From contig JAGAYI010000004.1 of the NCBI GenBank assembly GCA_017940545.1, positions 1 to 52,938 on the forward strand: DNA of 52,938 nucleotides, written 5' to 3'. Under the pieces are notes generated by a model. That model searched no databases. It was not told where the DNA came from and saw nothing but the letters and a program-made list of their open reading frames with translations. Positions 1-7,837 of the stretch are shown here, piece after piece. Position numbers and translations under genes: made by a program. The DNA comes from Prevotella sp. (lineage in GTDB: Bacteria; Bacteroidota; Bacteroidia; Bacteroidales; Bacteroidaceae). Numbering within the stretch: position 1 is the first letter of the stretch; every line of letters begins with the position of its first letter.

Positions 1-81
1 AATAAAAAAATAAAAAAATAAAAAAGGTTAATGGGGAGAAAAAACTTTAAGCTATAACCCCCATAACTCTAAACTTTATCG

Positions 82-89
82 TATCTTTG
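82..89 (+). promoter_or_regulatory. -7 promoter box for the DUF4954 gene
   Basis: The octamer TATCTTTG fits the Bacteroidetes -7 consensus TAnnTTTG. It ends where a GTG codon begins an upstream extension of the reading frame, so transcription would start at about 95. That makes the GTG at 89 unusable and supports the ATG at 122. No clear -33 box is visible. Confidence 0.65.
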
Positions 90-121
90 TGGCCATTGTA
101 ACACCAATACACAAGAAAATT

Positions 122-1975
122 ATGGAGACTTACAGACAACTGACACAAACCGAAATTGAAGTTTTAGAGAATAATGTTTGTTGGGCAGAAGACTGGCAGC
201 GCGTCATGGTGGCTGACGGTTTCAAACCCTATAACTTCCACCGCGTCATGTTCTATGGTGACATACGACTTGGTGAGTTTAACAAGCAGGTGGAAGTGAC
301 AAAAGGTTTTCTCAAGCATTCCGGCATTAACGATGCCACCCTGCGCAACGTGACGGTGGGTAACGACTGCCTGATAGAGAAGGTGGGCAACTACATCAAC
401 AACTACACCATTGGCAACGACTGTTTCATTTCGAACATCTCGACCTTGGAGACGACGGACGATGCTACCTTTGGTGAGGGTTCCACCATTTCCGTGCTGA
501 ACGAGATGGGCGACGGCAACGTCACCATTTTCCGTAACCTGAATTCTCAGGTGGCCGCCCTGATGGTGAAATATTCGCAGGACAAGGTGCTCAAGCAGCG
601 TTTCGCCCAGTTGGTCGAGGACGAGCTGCGGGTGACCCGTCCGGAACGCGGCGTGATAGGCAACAACGTGAAGATTATCAACACCAAGGATATTACGAAC
701 ACCGTCATCAAGGGCGACTGCGAAATCAATGGAGCTGCCCGGCTTCTGGAGTGTACCATCATGTCGTCGCGTGATGCGTCGGTCTATATCGGCACGGGTG
801 TCATTTGCGAGAACTCCATTATCTGCGACGGCTGCAGCATCAACAACTCCGTGAAAATGCAGGACTGTTTCGTGGGCGAGGCCTGCCAGATAACCAACGG
901 CTTCACGGCAGAGGCCAGCCTGTTTTTTGCCAACTCGTTCATGGCCAACGGCGAGGCGTGTGCCGCCTTCTGCGGGCCCTTCTCGGCCAGCCACCACAAG
1001 TCGAGCCTGCTCATTGGCGGGCAGTTCTCGTTCTATAATGCCGGCTCGAACACCAACTTCTCCAACCATGCCTACAAGATGGGTCCCCTGCACTACGGCA
1101 CCCTGGAGCGCGGCACGAAGACCGCCTCGGGAGCCTACGTGCTGATGCCCGCCACCATAGGAGCCTTCTCCGTCTGCTTCGGCAAGCTGATGAACCACCC
1201 CGACATGCGCAACCTGCCTTTCTCTTACCTGATGGCCTACGGCGAAACGATGTACATCGTGCCCGGGCGTAACATCACCACCGTGGGACTGTACCGCGAC
1301 ATCAAGAAGTGGCCCAAGCGCGACAAACGTTCCAAGCAGTCGCGTAAGTCCATCATCAACTTCGACTGGCTGTCGCCGTTCACCGTGGGCGAAATCATGG
1401 AAGGCATTAAGATTCTGAAAGCCCTGCGCGATGCGTCGGGCGACAATGTCTCTGCCTACAACTTCCATGAGTACGTCATCAATGCCTCTTCGCTGCGCAA
1501 GGGTCTGAAGTACTACGACATCGCCCTGCGCATCTATATGGGAGCCGTTCTGAAGCGTGCCCAGAAGGAAGGCTTCTTTGGCCGCCCGGCCAGCACGGTG
1601 GGCGAGGGCCGATGGATTGACCTGAGCGGACTGCTGATGCCAGAGAGCGAGGAGAAACGCATCGTTGCCGACATCAAGAGCGGAGCCATCGAGAACATCC
1701 AGGAGCTGCTTGACCGCTTTGTTGACGTCAACGACCATTATAGTGACTACCGCTGGGCATGGTCCTACCAGCTCATACTGGACTATTACCACCTCAACGA
1801 GCTGACGCCGGCCGACGTGGAGCGCATTCGTCAGGACTATGTGCATGCCCGCCGGGCCTGGATTGCCGAAATACGCAAGGATGCCGAAAAGGAGTACGCC
1901 ATGGGTGACGTGGAGCCGGGTGTCTATGAGGAGTTCCTGCAGAAACTGGACCATGAGATTGACTACGAAAACTGA
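122..1975 (+). CDS. DUF4954 family protein (hexapeptide-repeat-like)
   Basis: The protein is about 617 residues and matches the Bacteroidales DUF4954 family as I know it. The middle of the protein (roughly residues 60-330) is rich in short motifs such as VTVGNDCLIE, YTIGNDCF and YIGTGVIC. These look like the left-handed beta-helix turns of hexapeptide acyltransferases and sugar-phosphate nucleotidyltransferases. The last third is alpha-helical and acidic. There is no signal peptide or membrane segment, so it should be cytoplasmic. I chose the ATG at 122 because the reading frame opens earlier only through a GTG at 89 that overlaps the promoter -7 box. The substrate is unknown; acyl or nucleotidyl transfer is only inferred from the fold. 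Confidence 0.85.
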   Translation: METYRQLTQTEIEVLENNVCWAEDWQRVMVADGFKPYNFHRVMFYGDIRLGEFNKQVEVTKGFLKHSGINDATLRNVTVGNDCLIEKVGNYINNYTIGNDCFISNISTLETTDDATFGEGSTISVLNEMGDGNVTIFRNLNSQVAALMVKYSQDKVLKQRFAQLVEDELRVTRPERGVIGNNVKIINTKDITNTVIKGDCEINGAARLLECTIMSSRDASVYIGTGVICENSIICDGCSINNSVKMQDCFVGEACQITNGFTAEASLFFANSFMANGEACAAFCGPFSASHHKSSLLIGGQFSFYNAGSNTNFSNHAYKMGPLHYGTLERGTKTASGAYVLMPATIGAFSVCFGKLMNHPDMRNLPFSYLMAYGETMYIVPGRNITTVGLYRDIKKWPKRDKRSKQSRKSIINFDWLSPFTVGEIMEGIKILKALRDASGDNVSAYNFHEYVINASSLRKGLKYYDIALRIYMGAVLKRAQKEGFFGRPASTVGEGRWIDLSGLLMPESEEKRIVADIKSGAIENIQELLDRFVDVNDHYSDYRWAWSYQLILDYYHLNELTPADVERIRQDYVHARRAWIAEIRKDAEKEYAMGDVEPGVYEEFLQKLDHEIDYEN

Positions 1976-1977
1976 TA

Positions 1978-2018
1978 TAAAAAGTAAAAAGGTAAAAAAG
2001 TAAAAAGGTAAAAAAACG
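1978..2018 (+). repeat. Left AT-rich tandem octamer array
   Basis: Four to five near-identical units of GTAAAAAG or GTAAAAAA directly after the stop codon of the DUF4954 gene. It is the inverted counterpart of 2397-2436. Confidence 0.8.
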
Positions 2019-2020
2019 GA

Positions 2021-2370
2021 ATGAGCGATAATGTTATTTATACATTAAGTAAGAAATTCGCCCTGCGTATTGTTAAGTTGTTAATTATTTGTACGAACAG
2101 AAAAAAGAATACGTTATGTCCAAACAACTTTACAGATGTGGGACAAGTATCGGTGCAAATCTCTCAGAAAGTATTTATGCTCAGAGTGAGGCAGACTATA
2201 TCAGTAAACTAAAAATCGCATTAAAAGAAGCAAGTGAAACAAAATATTGGTTAGAATTGTTATTTGAAGCAAAATTACTCAAAAAGAATGAGTTTGACTC
2301 TTTAAATAATGATATAAATACAATTATTGGAACATTAGTTAATATAATCAATAAACTTATAAGGAAATGA
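2021..2370 (+). pseudogene. Four helix bundle protein (S23 rRNA intervening-sequence protein family), frameshifted
   Basis: The first frame starts at ATG 2021 and reads MSDNVIYTLSKKFALRIVKL, the usual N-terminus of this roughly 115-residue family. It then fails. A second frame continues from about 2083 with YEQKKEYVMSKQL, SGTSIGAN-like (CGTSIGAN) and LKEASETKYWLELL, the conserved remainder, and stops at 2370. Joining the two at TTGTTAAAT-TAT needs one extra base, so a single-base deletion near 2083 explains the break. The function of such proteins is not settled; relatives occur inside 23S rRNA genes and as Avd proteins of diversity-generating retroelements. Its TGA overlaps the ATG of the M16 gene. 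A sequencing error is the alternative. Confidence 0.7.
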
Positions 2371-5279
2371 AAAAGAAAATTAAATTAGGGTGGGTATTTT
2401 TTTTACCTTTTTACCTTTTTACCTTTTTACCTTTAACAGTAAGTGCGCAGTACAAGTATGAGACGGTTCCCGGCGACCCGATGCAGGCACGCATCTACAC
2501 GCTGCCCAACGGCTTGAAGGTCTATCTGAGCGTCTATAAGGAAGTGCCGCGCATTCAGACCTACATTGCCGTACGTACCGGCGGTAAGAACGACCCCGCA
2601 GAGACCACCGGCCTGGCACACTATCTGGAGCACATCATGTTCAAGGGCACCAGGCAGTACGGCACCAACAACCCCGAGGCCGAAGCTCCCTTGCTCGACG
2701 AGATAGAGCAGCGATTCGAGGCCTACCGCAAGCTGACCGACCCCGCAGCCCGCAAGCAGGCTTACCACGAGATTGACTCCGTGAGCCAGTTGGCCGCCCG
2801 GTACTTCATTCCCAATGAGTACGACAAGCTGATGGCTGCCATTGGTGCTGAAGGAACCAACGCCTACACGTCGAACGACGTGACCTGCTACACCGAGGAC
2901 ATTCCCTCGAACGAGGTAGAGAATTGGGCAAAGATTCAGAGCGACCGCTTCCAGAACATGGTCATTCGCGGTTTCCACACTGAGTTGGAGGCCGTCTATG
3001 AAGAAAAGAACATCAACCTGACCCGCGATGCCCGCAAAATGTACGAGGCACTGCTGGCCAAGCTCTTCCCCAGCCACCCATACGGCCAGCAGAGCGTCAT
3101 AGGCACCCAGGAGCACCTGAAGAACCCCTCCATCACCAACATCAAGGCCTACTTCAACAAGTGGTACGTGCCCAACAACGTTGCCATCTGCATGTCGGGC
3201 GACTTCGACCCCGACCAGGTCATCCGCATCATCGACAAGTACTTCGGCTCGTGGCAGGCAAGGCCCATCGACTATCCCGTATTCCCGAAAGAGCAGCCCA
3301 TCACGGCACCCGTCGATTCCACCGTCTGGGGTAACGATGCCGAGAACATCATGTTAGGCTGGCGCTTCAAGGGAGCCGGTTCGGCACAGATGGACACGCT
3401 CAACATCATCAGCTCCATGCTTGCCAACGGCCGCGCCGGACTCTTCGAGCTGAACCTCGAACAGCCCATGAAGCTCATGTCAGCAGGTGCATACGTCTAT
3501 GACCTGGCCGACTACTCGGCCTTCATCCTCAGCGGACGCCCCAAGGAAGGGCAGAAGCTTGAAGACGTGCGCAGCCTGCTGCTCAGCGAGATGGAAAACC
3601 TCAAGGCAGGAAAGTTCGATGACAGCCTGCTGCCCTCCGTCATCAACAACATCAAGCGCAGTCACTACCGCCTCATGGAGAGCAACTCCAGCCGTGCCGA
3701 CATGTTCGTCAGTTCCTTCATCAACGGCACCCAGTGGGCCGATGAGGTGGGCTATCTCGACCGCGTGTCCAAGATGACCCGTCAGCAGATTATCGACTTC
3801 GCACGTCAGAACTTCGGCAACGACTATGTCTGCATCTACAAGCGCCAGGGCGTTGACTCCACCCAGAAGACCATCGAGAAGCCGCAGATAACCCCCATAC
3901 CCACCAACCGCGACCAGAGCTCACAGTTCCTGCGCGACATTCAGGCATCGCACGTAGAGCCCATACAGCCGCGCTTCGTTGACTTCAAGAACGACCTGAC
4001 CGTCACCGAGACCAAGAAGAAGATTCCCGTGCTCTACAAGCAGAACACCGAGAACGGGCTCTTCAGCCTCTCGTTCCACTACGAGTTTGGCGACGAGGAC
4101 GACCCGCGCTATGAGATTGCCGCCGAGTACCTCATGGACTACCTTGGCACCAACAAGCAGACCGCTGCCCAGCTGAAGCAGGCCTTCTACGGTCTGGCCT
4201 GCGATGCCAACATCTCAACCGGCACCAACAGCATCAGCGTCAGCCTCTCCGGACTCAGCGAGAACATGGAGCAGGCACTCGCCCTGCTCGAAGACCGCAT
4301 GCAGCATGCACAGGTCGATCGAGAGGCCTACCAGAAGTATGTCGATATCGTGCTGAAGGCACGTGCTGACCGCAAGAAGAACCAGCAGAGCAACTTCTCG
4401 GCCCTGCGCCGCTACGCCCAGTTCGGGCAGCACGCACCCATGATGACCAACGACCAACTGAAGGCTGCCGACCCGCAGGTGCTCATCGACCTCATCAAGG
4501 GCCTGAAGAACTACAAGCACACCATCTTCTACTACGGACCCGCTGAGCTCAAGCAGTTCCTTGCCGTCATGGACAAGCAGCACCACGTGGCCAAGACCCT
4601 GCGCGACGTTCCCGAAGGCCCCGTGGCCAAGCCCGTTGCCACACCGGCCGCCGACGTGTGGATGGCACCCTACGACGCCAAGAACATCTACATGGTCATG
4701 TATCACAACGAGAACCGCGAGTGGCACCCCGAGGAGGCTGCCCTGAAAGCCCTCTTCAACGAGTACTTCGGCGGTTCTATGAACGCCATCGTCTTCCAGG
4801 AGATGCGCGAGGCACGCGGCCTGGCCTATTCCGCCTCCGCCTATTACAGCACCCCCTACCGCCCCGGCTTCAACGAGAACTACTATACCTATATTATTAC
4901 CCAGGCCGACAAGATGAAGGACTGCGTCACCCACTTCAACGAGATTCTTGACACTATACCCCAGTCAGAGGGCGCCTTCCGAATAGCCAAGGAAGCCCTG
5001 ATGAAGCGGCTGGCCACCCAACGCACCACCAAGTCGGCCGTGCTCAACGCCTACTGGACGGCCAAGCAGCGCGGCATCGACTATGACGAAGACGAGAAGA
5101 TTTACCGTGACCTGCCCGGTCTGACCTTGCAGGACATCGTCCGCTTCGAACAGCAACTCATGGCACGCAAGCCCTACCGCTACATCATCCTCGGCAATAA
5201 GGACATGCTCGACATGGACTTCCTGCGCACTCTGGGCACCGTCCGTGAACTGACCACCGACGAAATCTTCGGCTACTAA
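2367..5279 (+). CDS. M16 family zinc metallopeptidase (insulinase/pitrilysin type), secreted
   Basis: 970 residues, the length of two-domain M16 proteases. The inverted zinc motif HxxEH is present as HYLEH at residues 85-89, and the downstream glutamate lies in ELEAVYEEKN near residue 210. The C-terminal half has a second, inactive M16 domain with a typical MREARGLAYSASA stretch. The N-terminus is a signal peptide (MKKKIKLG, a hydrophobic core, then VSAQ), so the enzyme works in the periplasm or is attached to the outer membrane. Family members degrade peptides. The start codon overlaps the stop of the preceding broken gene, and the hydrophobic core is encoded by the AT-rich octamer repeat, so the present 5' end seems to have been rewritten by the insertion. 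Confidence 0.93.
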   Translation: MKKKIKLGWVFFLPFYLFTFLPLTVSAQYKYETVPGDPMQARIYTLPNGLKVYLSVYKEVPRIQTYIAVRTGGKNDPAETTGLAHYLEHIMFKGTRQYGTNNPEAEAPLLDEIEQRFEAYRKLTDPAARKQAYHEIDSVSQLAARYFIPNEYDKLMAAIGAEGTNAYTSNDVTCYTEDIPSNEVENWAKIQSDRFQNMVIRGFHTELEAVYEEKNINLTRDARKMYEALLAKLFPSHPYGQQSVIGTQEHLKNPSITNIKAYFNKWYVPNNVAICMSGDFDPDQVIRIIDKYFGSWQARPIDYPVFPKEQPITAPVDSTVWGNDAENIMLGWRFKGAGSAQMDTLNIISSMLANGRAGLFELNLEQPMKLMSAGAYVYDLADYSAFILSGRPKEGQKLEDVRSLLLSEMENLKAGKFDDSLLPSVINNIKRSHYRLMESNSSRADMFVSSFINGTQWADEVGYLDRVSKMTRQQIIDFARQNFGNDYVCIYKRQGVDSTQKTIEKPQITPIPTNRDQSSQFLRDIQASHVEPIQPRFVDFKNDLTVTETKKKIPVLYKQNTENGLFSLSFHYEFGDEDDPRYEIAAEYLMDYLGTNKQTAAQLKQAFYGLACDANISTGTNSISVSLSGLSENMEQALALLEDRMQHAQVDREAYQKYVDIVLKARADRKKNQQSNFSALRRYAQFGQHAPMMTNDQLKAADPQVLIDLIKGLKNYKHTIFYYGPAELKQFLAVMDKQHHVAKTLRDVPEGPVAKPVATPAADVWMAPYDAKNIYMVMYHNENREWHPEEAALKALFNEYFGGSMNAIVFQEMREARGLAYSASAYYSTPYRPGFNENYYTYIITQADKMKDCVTHFNEILDTIPQSEGAFRIAKEALMKRLATQRTTKSAVLNAYWTAKQRGIDYDEDEKIYRDLPGLTLQDIVRFEQQLMARKPYRYIILGNKDMLDMDFLRTLGTVRELTTDEIFGY
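2397..2436 (+). repeat. Right AT-rich tandem octamer array, read as part of a signal peptide
   Basis: Runs of ACCTTTTT, inverted relative to 1978-2018. They are translated in frame as FLPFYLFTFLPL, the hydrophobic core of the signal peptide of the following peptidase. Confidence 0.8.
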
Positions 5280-5299
5280 ACACATATAACAGCATCCCT

Positions 5300-7702
5300 A
5301 TGAGGACAAGGAAAATACAATTACGCAGTACGAAGGCCATCCGTGCCCTCCTGTTAGCAACAGTCATGTCGCTCGGTTTCGCAGCCTGCGCAGACAAAGA
5401 TGATGCCACGGCACAGAATCCGCTCGGCGACAAGATAGTCGGCACGTTCTTTCAGTTGTACCATGCCACGGGAACGGTTGACCATGTGATAGACAAGTCA
5501 GACCCATTGAGTGAGAAAGAAATTTCTCGCGACTACACTCGCGTGGTCGAAGTCTATCAATTCCAGAACAACGGCACCGGACTGTGGAACCGCTACTTCC
5601 TTGACAACAAGAGCAGCGAGCCCTTTGCCGAGCTGGGACAAGGCAGCGGCCACCCGGGAAGCTTCGAATACACGACCCATGCCGACGGCACCGTCAGCCT
5701 GACACTCACCAGTCAGGATATTGCGAACCAGAAGGAGTACCAGCCACTCAGCCGACAGCTGACGATGGCCGACGGACGGCTCACCGCCACGGGCATCGAC
5801 GGCCAGACACTCAGCATGGAAAAGGACGAGGGCGCCTGGGAAAACCTGTTCAGCCAGTGGAATTTGAAACTGCGTGGCGGAGCCGATGCCATCACCTACA
5901 ACATCAACGACGCAGACTTCACCCCCGCCAACTGGCACGACGTGGAGGCCATCTACATCAACGACGGCTCGGTGAACATCACCACCAACAACATGAAAGA
6001 CCCCGCCTCCTATAAGATTGTCAACCTGCCGTGGTACAGCGGCGTGGGCGACGTGGCAAGCAACCTGCCCGACGGCTTCTGCGACAACATCACCCCCGAG
6101 AACGGCTGGGCCCTCGTGCTCAACCGCTGCGGCAGCGTGTCGCCCATCAACGACAACTTCCTCGCCCTCTACCATGCCTACTCGGGCACCCTGCGCTTCT
6201 TCTACTACGTGCCCGACAACTTCCAGGCCGGCAACGACCACGTGTGGGAAGTGACACTGCCCGACGACATGGCCCAGCTCTCGCTCTGGGGCTACGGACT
6301 GCCCACCACGGCCACCATCAAGAAGAAAGAACTCATCAGCGCGGCGGGCTCAGGCACCATGGCCGACATCGTTACGGCATGGAGCGGCGACAAGCTCAGC
6401 AACGGACTGCTCACCCTGCGCACAGGCTGGTGGGCCTTCGACGTTGACCTGTCGCTCTACCGCCCTGACGGCATCGACTTCGAAAAAGACAAAATGAAAC
6501 TGCAGATGTACTCGTGGGACAAGCACGACGTCTCGCTCTTCAGTACCATGGAAGCCGACATCGACGGCACCATCAAGGCCGACATGAAAGCCAAGGGAGG
6601 CAAGAAGAGCGTGTCCGTGGCGAAAGGCATACTCACCGGGCTGCAGGGAGCCCTCAGCCTGGCCAGCGGCATTGCCGGATTCATGGGAGGGAACCCAGCC
6701 ATCGGTTTCGGCGGACTTTCTGGAGCCGCAGGTGCCGGTAGCTCAATAGCCGGCATGTTCGACAACGGTACAACCGTAGCGCTCGATGGCACCATCAGCC
6801 TCGGCATGGACGGAACCATCACTACCGAGGGCGTCATAGCCGGAGCAGCACCCAACATCGGCATAGCCTCGCCCACCATCAGCCTCAGGAACTTCAAGCG
6901 CGACAAGACACCCACCTTCGGCCAGGGCGTCTGGAACATCAAGAACCACCCCACCGTCTATGTCCTCAACAACTGGTGGTCCATCGGCGACGACTCAAGT
7001 CAACGCGGAAACATCCGCGCCAGCTACTACTTCTTCGACCCCAGCAGCATTGAGGTGCTACTGAACCCCACGCTCTTCCCCGAAAGCGACATTGAGTGGA
7101 TGCAGGTAGATGCCACGTGCATAGGTACTAACCAGATGGGCATTGAGGGCACCGACAAATACCGTGAGGCATTCGGGCTGGCAGAGCGCTACTCCATAGA
7201 GCCCGACTACGACGTGTCAACCCACCACGAATACATCTTTAACGTTGCCGGGTTCAACCTTCCTGCCAACGCATGGGACAAACTGAGCATTCCCTTCGAC
7301 TTCCTGAAATTCAGCGACGATAAGGGCGACATGAAATACCCCGTTACCATCTATACCGACGACGTAGGCGGCATCTTCGGACGCGGCTACGACAACAGCT
7401 ATGCCATTGAGCCCACATACATCATCAGCAACGGAGCCTACCACCCCGTCGTCCCGGGTCTGGAGGTCGTCGTCATCGTCACCATAAAAAAGAAAGGCGT
7501 TGACAAACCATACGTCTATTCTCGCAACTATCTGCCTGAACTGCGGGGCATGAACAACTGGGATGCCAGTGACATTTACAAAAGCATCAAGAACCACCAG
7601 CTAAGCACCAAGCAGAAAGACCGCCATGCCAGCTACGACTACCAGCTGCGGCGCATCAAGGCACTTTTAAATAACATTAACTATATAGATGTTGACAGTT
7701 AA
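5300..7702 (+). CDS. Large lipoprotein of unknown function
   Basis: 800 residues. The N-terminus carries a lipoprotein signal with lipobox LGFAAC near residue 30, followed by acidic residues, as for surface lipoproteins in this phylum. Residues about 45-170 (GTFFQLYHATG, YQFQNNGTGLW, a SLTLT stretch) resemble lipocalin-like domains of Bacteroidales lipoproteins. Residues about 435-530 are rich in glycine, alanine and serine and could form a membrane-associating or low-complexity segment. No catalytic motif is visible. It begins 20 bp after the M16 gene and is probably co-transcribed with it; it ends before a strong hairpin. I do not recognise a specific family. Confidence 0.75.
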   Translation: MRTRKIQLRSTKAIRALLLATVMSLGFAACADKDDATAQNPLGDKIVGTFFQLYHATGTVDHVIDKSDPLSEKEISRDYTRVVEVYQFQNNGTGLWNRYFLDNKSSEPFAELGQGSGHPGSFEYTTHADGTVSLTLTSQDIANQKEYQPLSRQLTMADGRLTATGIDGQTLSMEKDEGAWENLFSQWNLKLRGGADAITYNINDADFTPANWHDVEAIYINDGSVNITTNNMKDPASYKIVNLPWYSGVGDVASNLPDGFCDNITPENGWALVLNRCGSVSPINDNFLALYHAYSGTLRFFYYVPDNFQAGNDHVWEVTLPDDMAQLSLWGYGLPTTATIKKKELISAAGSGTMADIVTAWSGDKLSNGLLTLRTGWWAFDVDLSLYRPDGIDFEKDKMKLQMYSWDKHDVSLFSTMEADIDGTIKADMKAKGGKKSVSVAKGILTGLQGALSLASGIAGFMGGNPAIGFGGLSGAAGAGSSIAGMFDNGTTVALDGTISLGMDGTITTEGVIAGAAPNIGIASPTISLRNFKRDKTPTFGQGVWNIKNHPTVYVLNNWWSIGDDSSQRGNIRASYYFFDPSSIEVLLNPTLFPESDIEWMQVDATCIGTNQMGIEGTDKYREAFGLAERYSIEPDYDVSTHHEYIFNVAGFNLPANAWDKLSIPFDFLKFSDDKGDMKYPVTIYTDDVGGIFGRGYDNSYAIEPTYIISNGAYHPVVPGLEVVVIVTIKKKGVDKPYVYSRNYLPELRGMNNWDASDIYKSIKNHQLSTKQKDRHASYDYQLRRIKALLNNINYIDVDS

Positions 7703-7739
7703 TGATTATTCGGAAATAGCCAGGAAACCACAAGTTTTC

Positions 7740-7779
7740 AGCGCCCGCTGCTCTTAGTTTCAGCGGGCGCTCTTTGTTT
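7740..7779. terminator. Bidirectional intrinsic terminator
   Basis: Stem AGCGCCCGCTG (7740-7750) pairs with CAGCGGGCGCT (7761-7771) around a 10-base loop, followed by CTTTGTTT. It separates the convergent lipoprotein and beta-barrel genes. Confidence 0.8.
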
Positions 7780-7837
7780 CAGCGGCGCTGAGGCCTACAG
7801 TTTATGCCAAGGAACTCCATGTTCGGCATCGGCCCCG

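Larger units (their letters stand above)
1978..2436 (+). mobile_element. Four-helix-bundle gene unit bounded by inverted tandem repeats
   Basis: A unit of about 460 bp. The left edge (1978-2018) is a run of GTAAAAAG/GTAAAAAA octamers. The right edge (2397-2436) is a run of ACCTTTTT octamers, the reverse complement of the left. Between them lies a broken S23/IVP-type gene. The right repeat is inside the start of the next CDS. The inverted arrangement and the intergenic, head-to-tail insertion look like a small mobile unit. No transposase and no target duplication is visible, so mobility is inference. Confidence 0.5.

Noticed and set aside
164-1954. 596-codon open frame antisense to the DUF4954 gene
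   Set aside because: It has no promoter, no ribosome site and no family likeness, and arises from the GC-rich third positions of the real gene on the other strand.
5300-7702. Pore-forming toxin because of the Gly/Ala-rich segment
   Set aside because: Low-complexity Gly/Ala text alone is not evidence, and no toxin motif was found.
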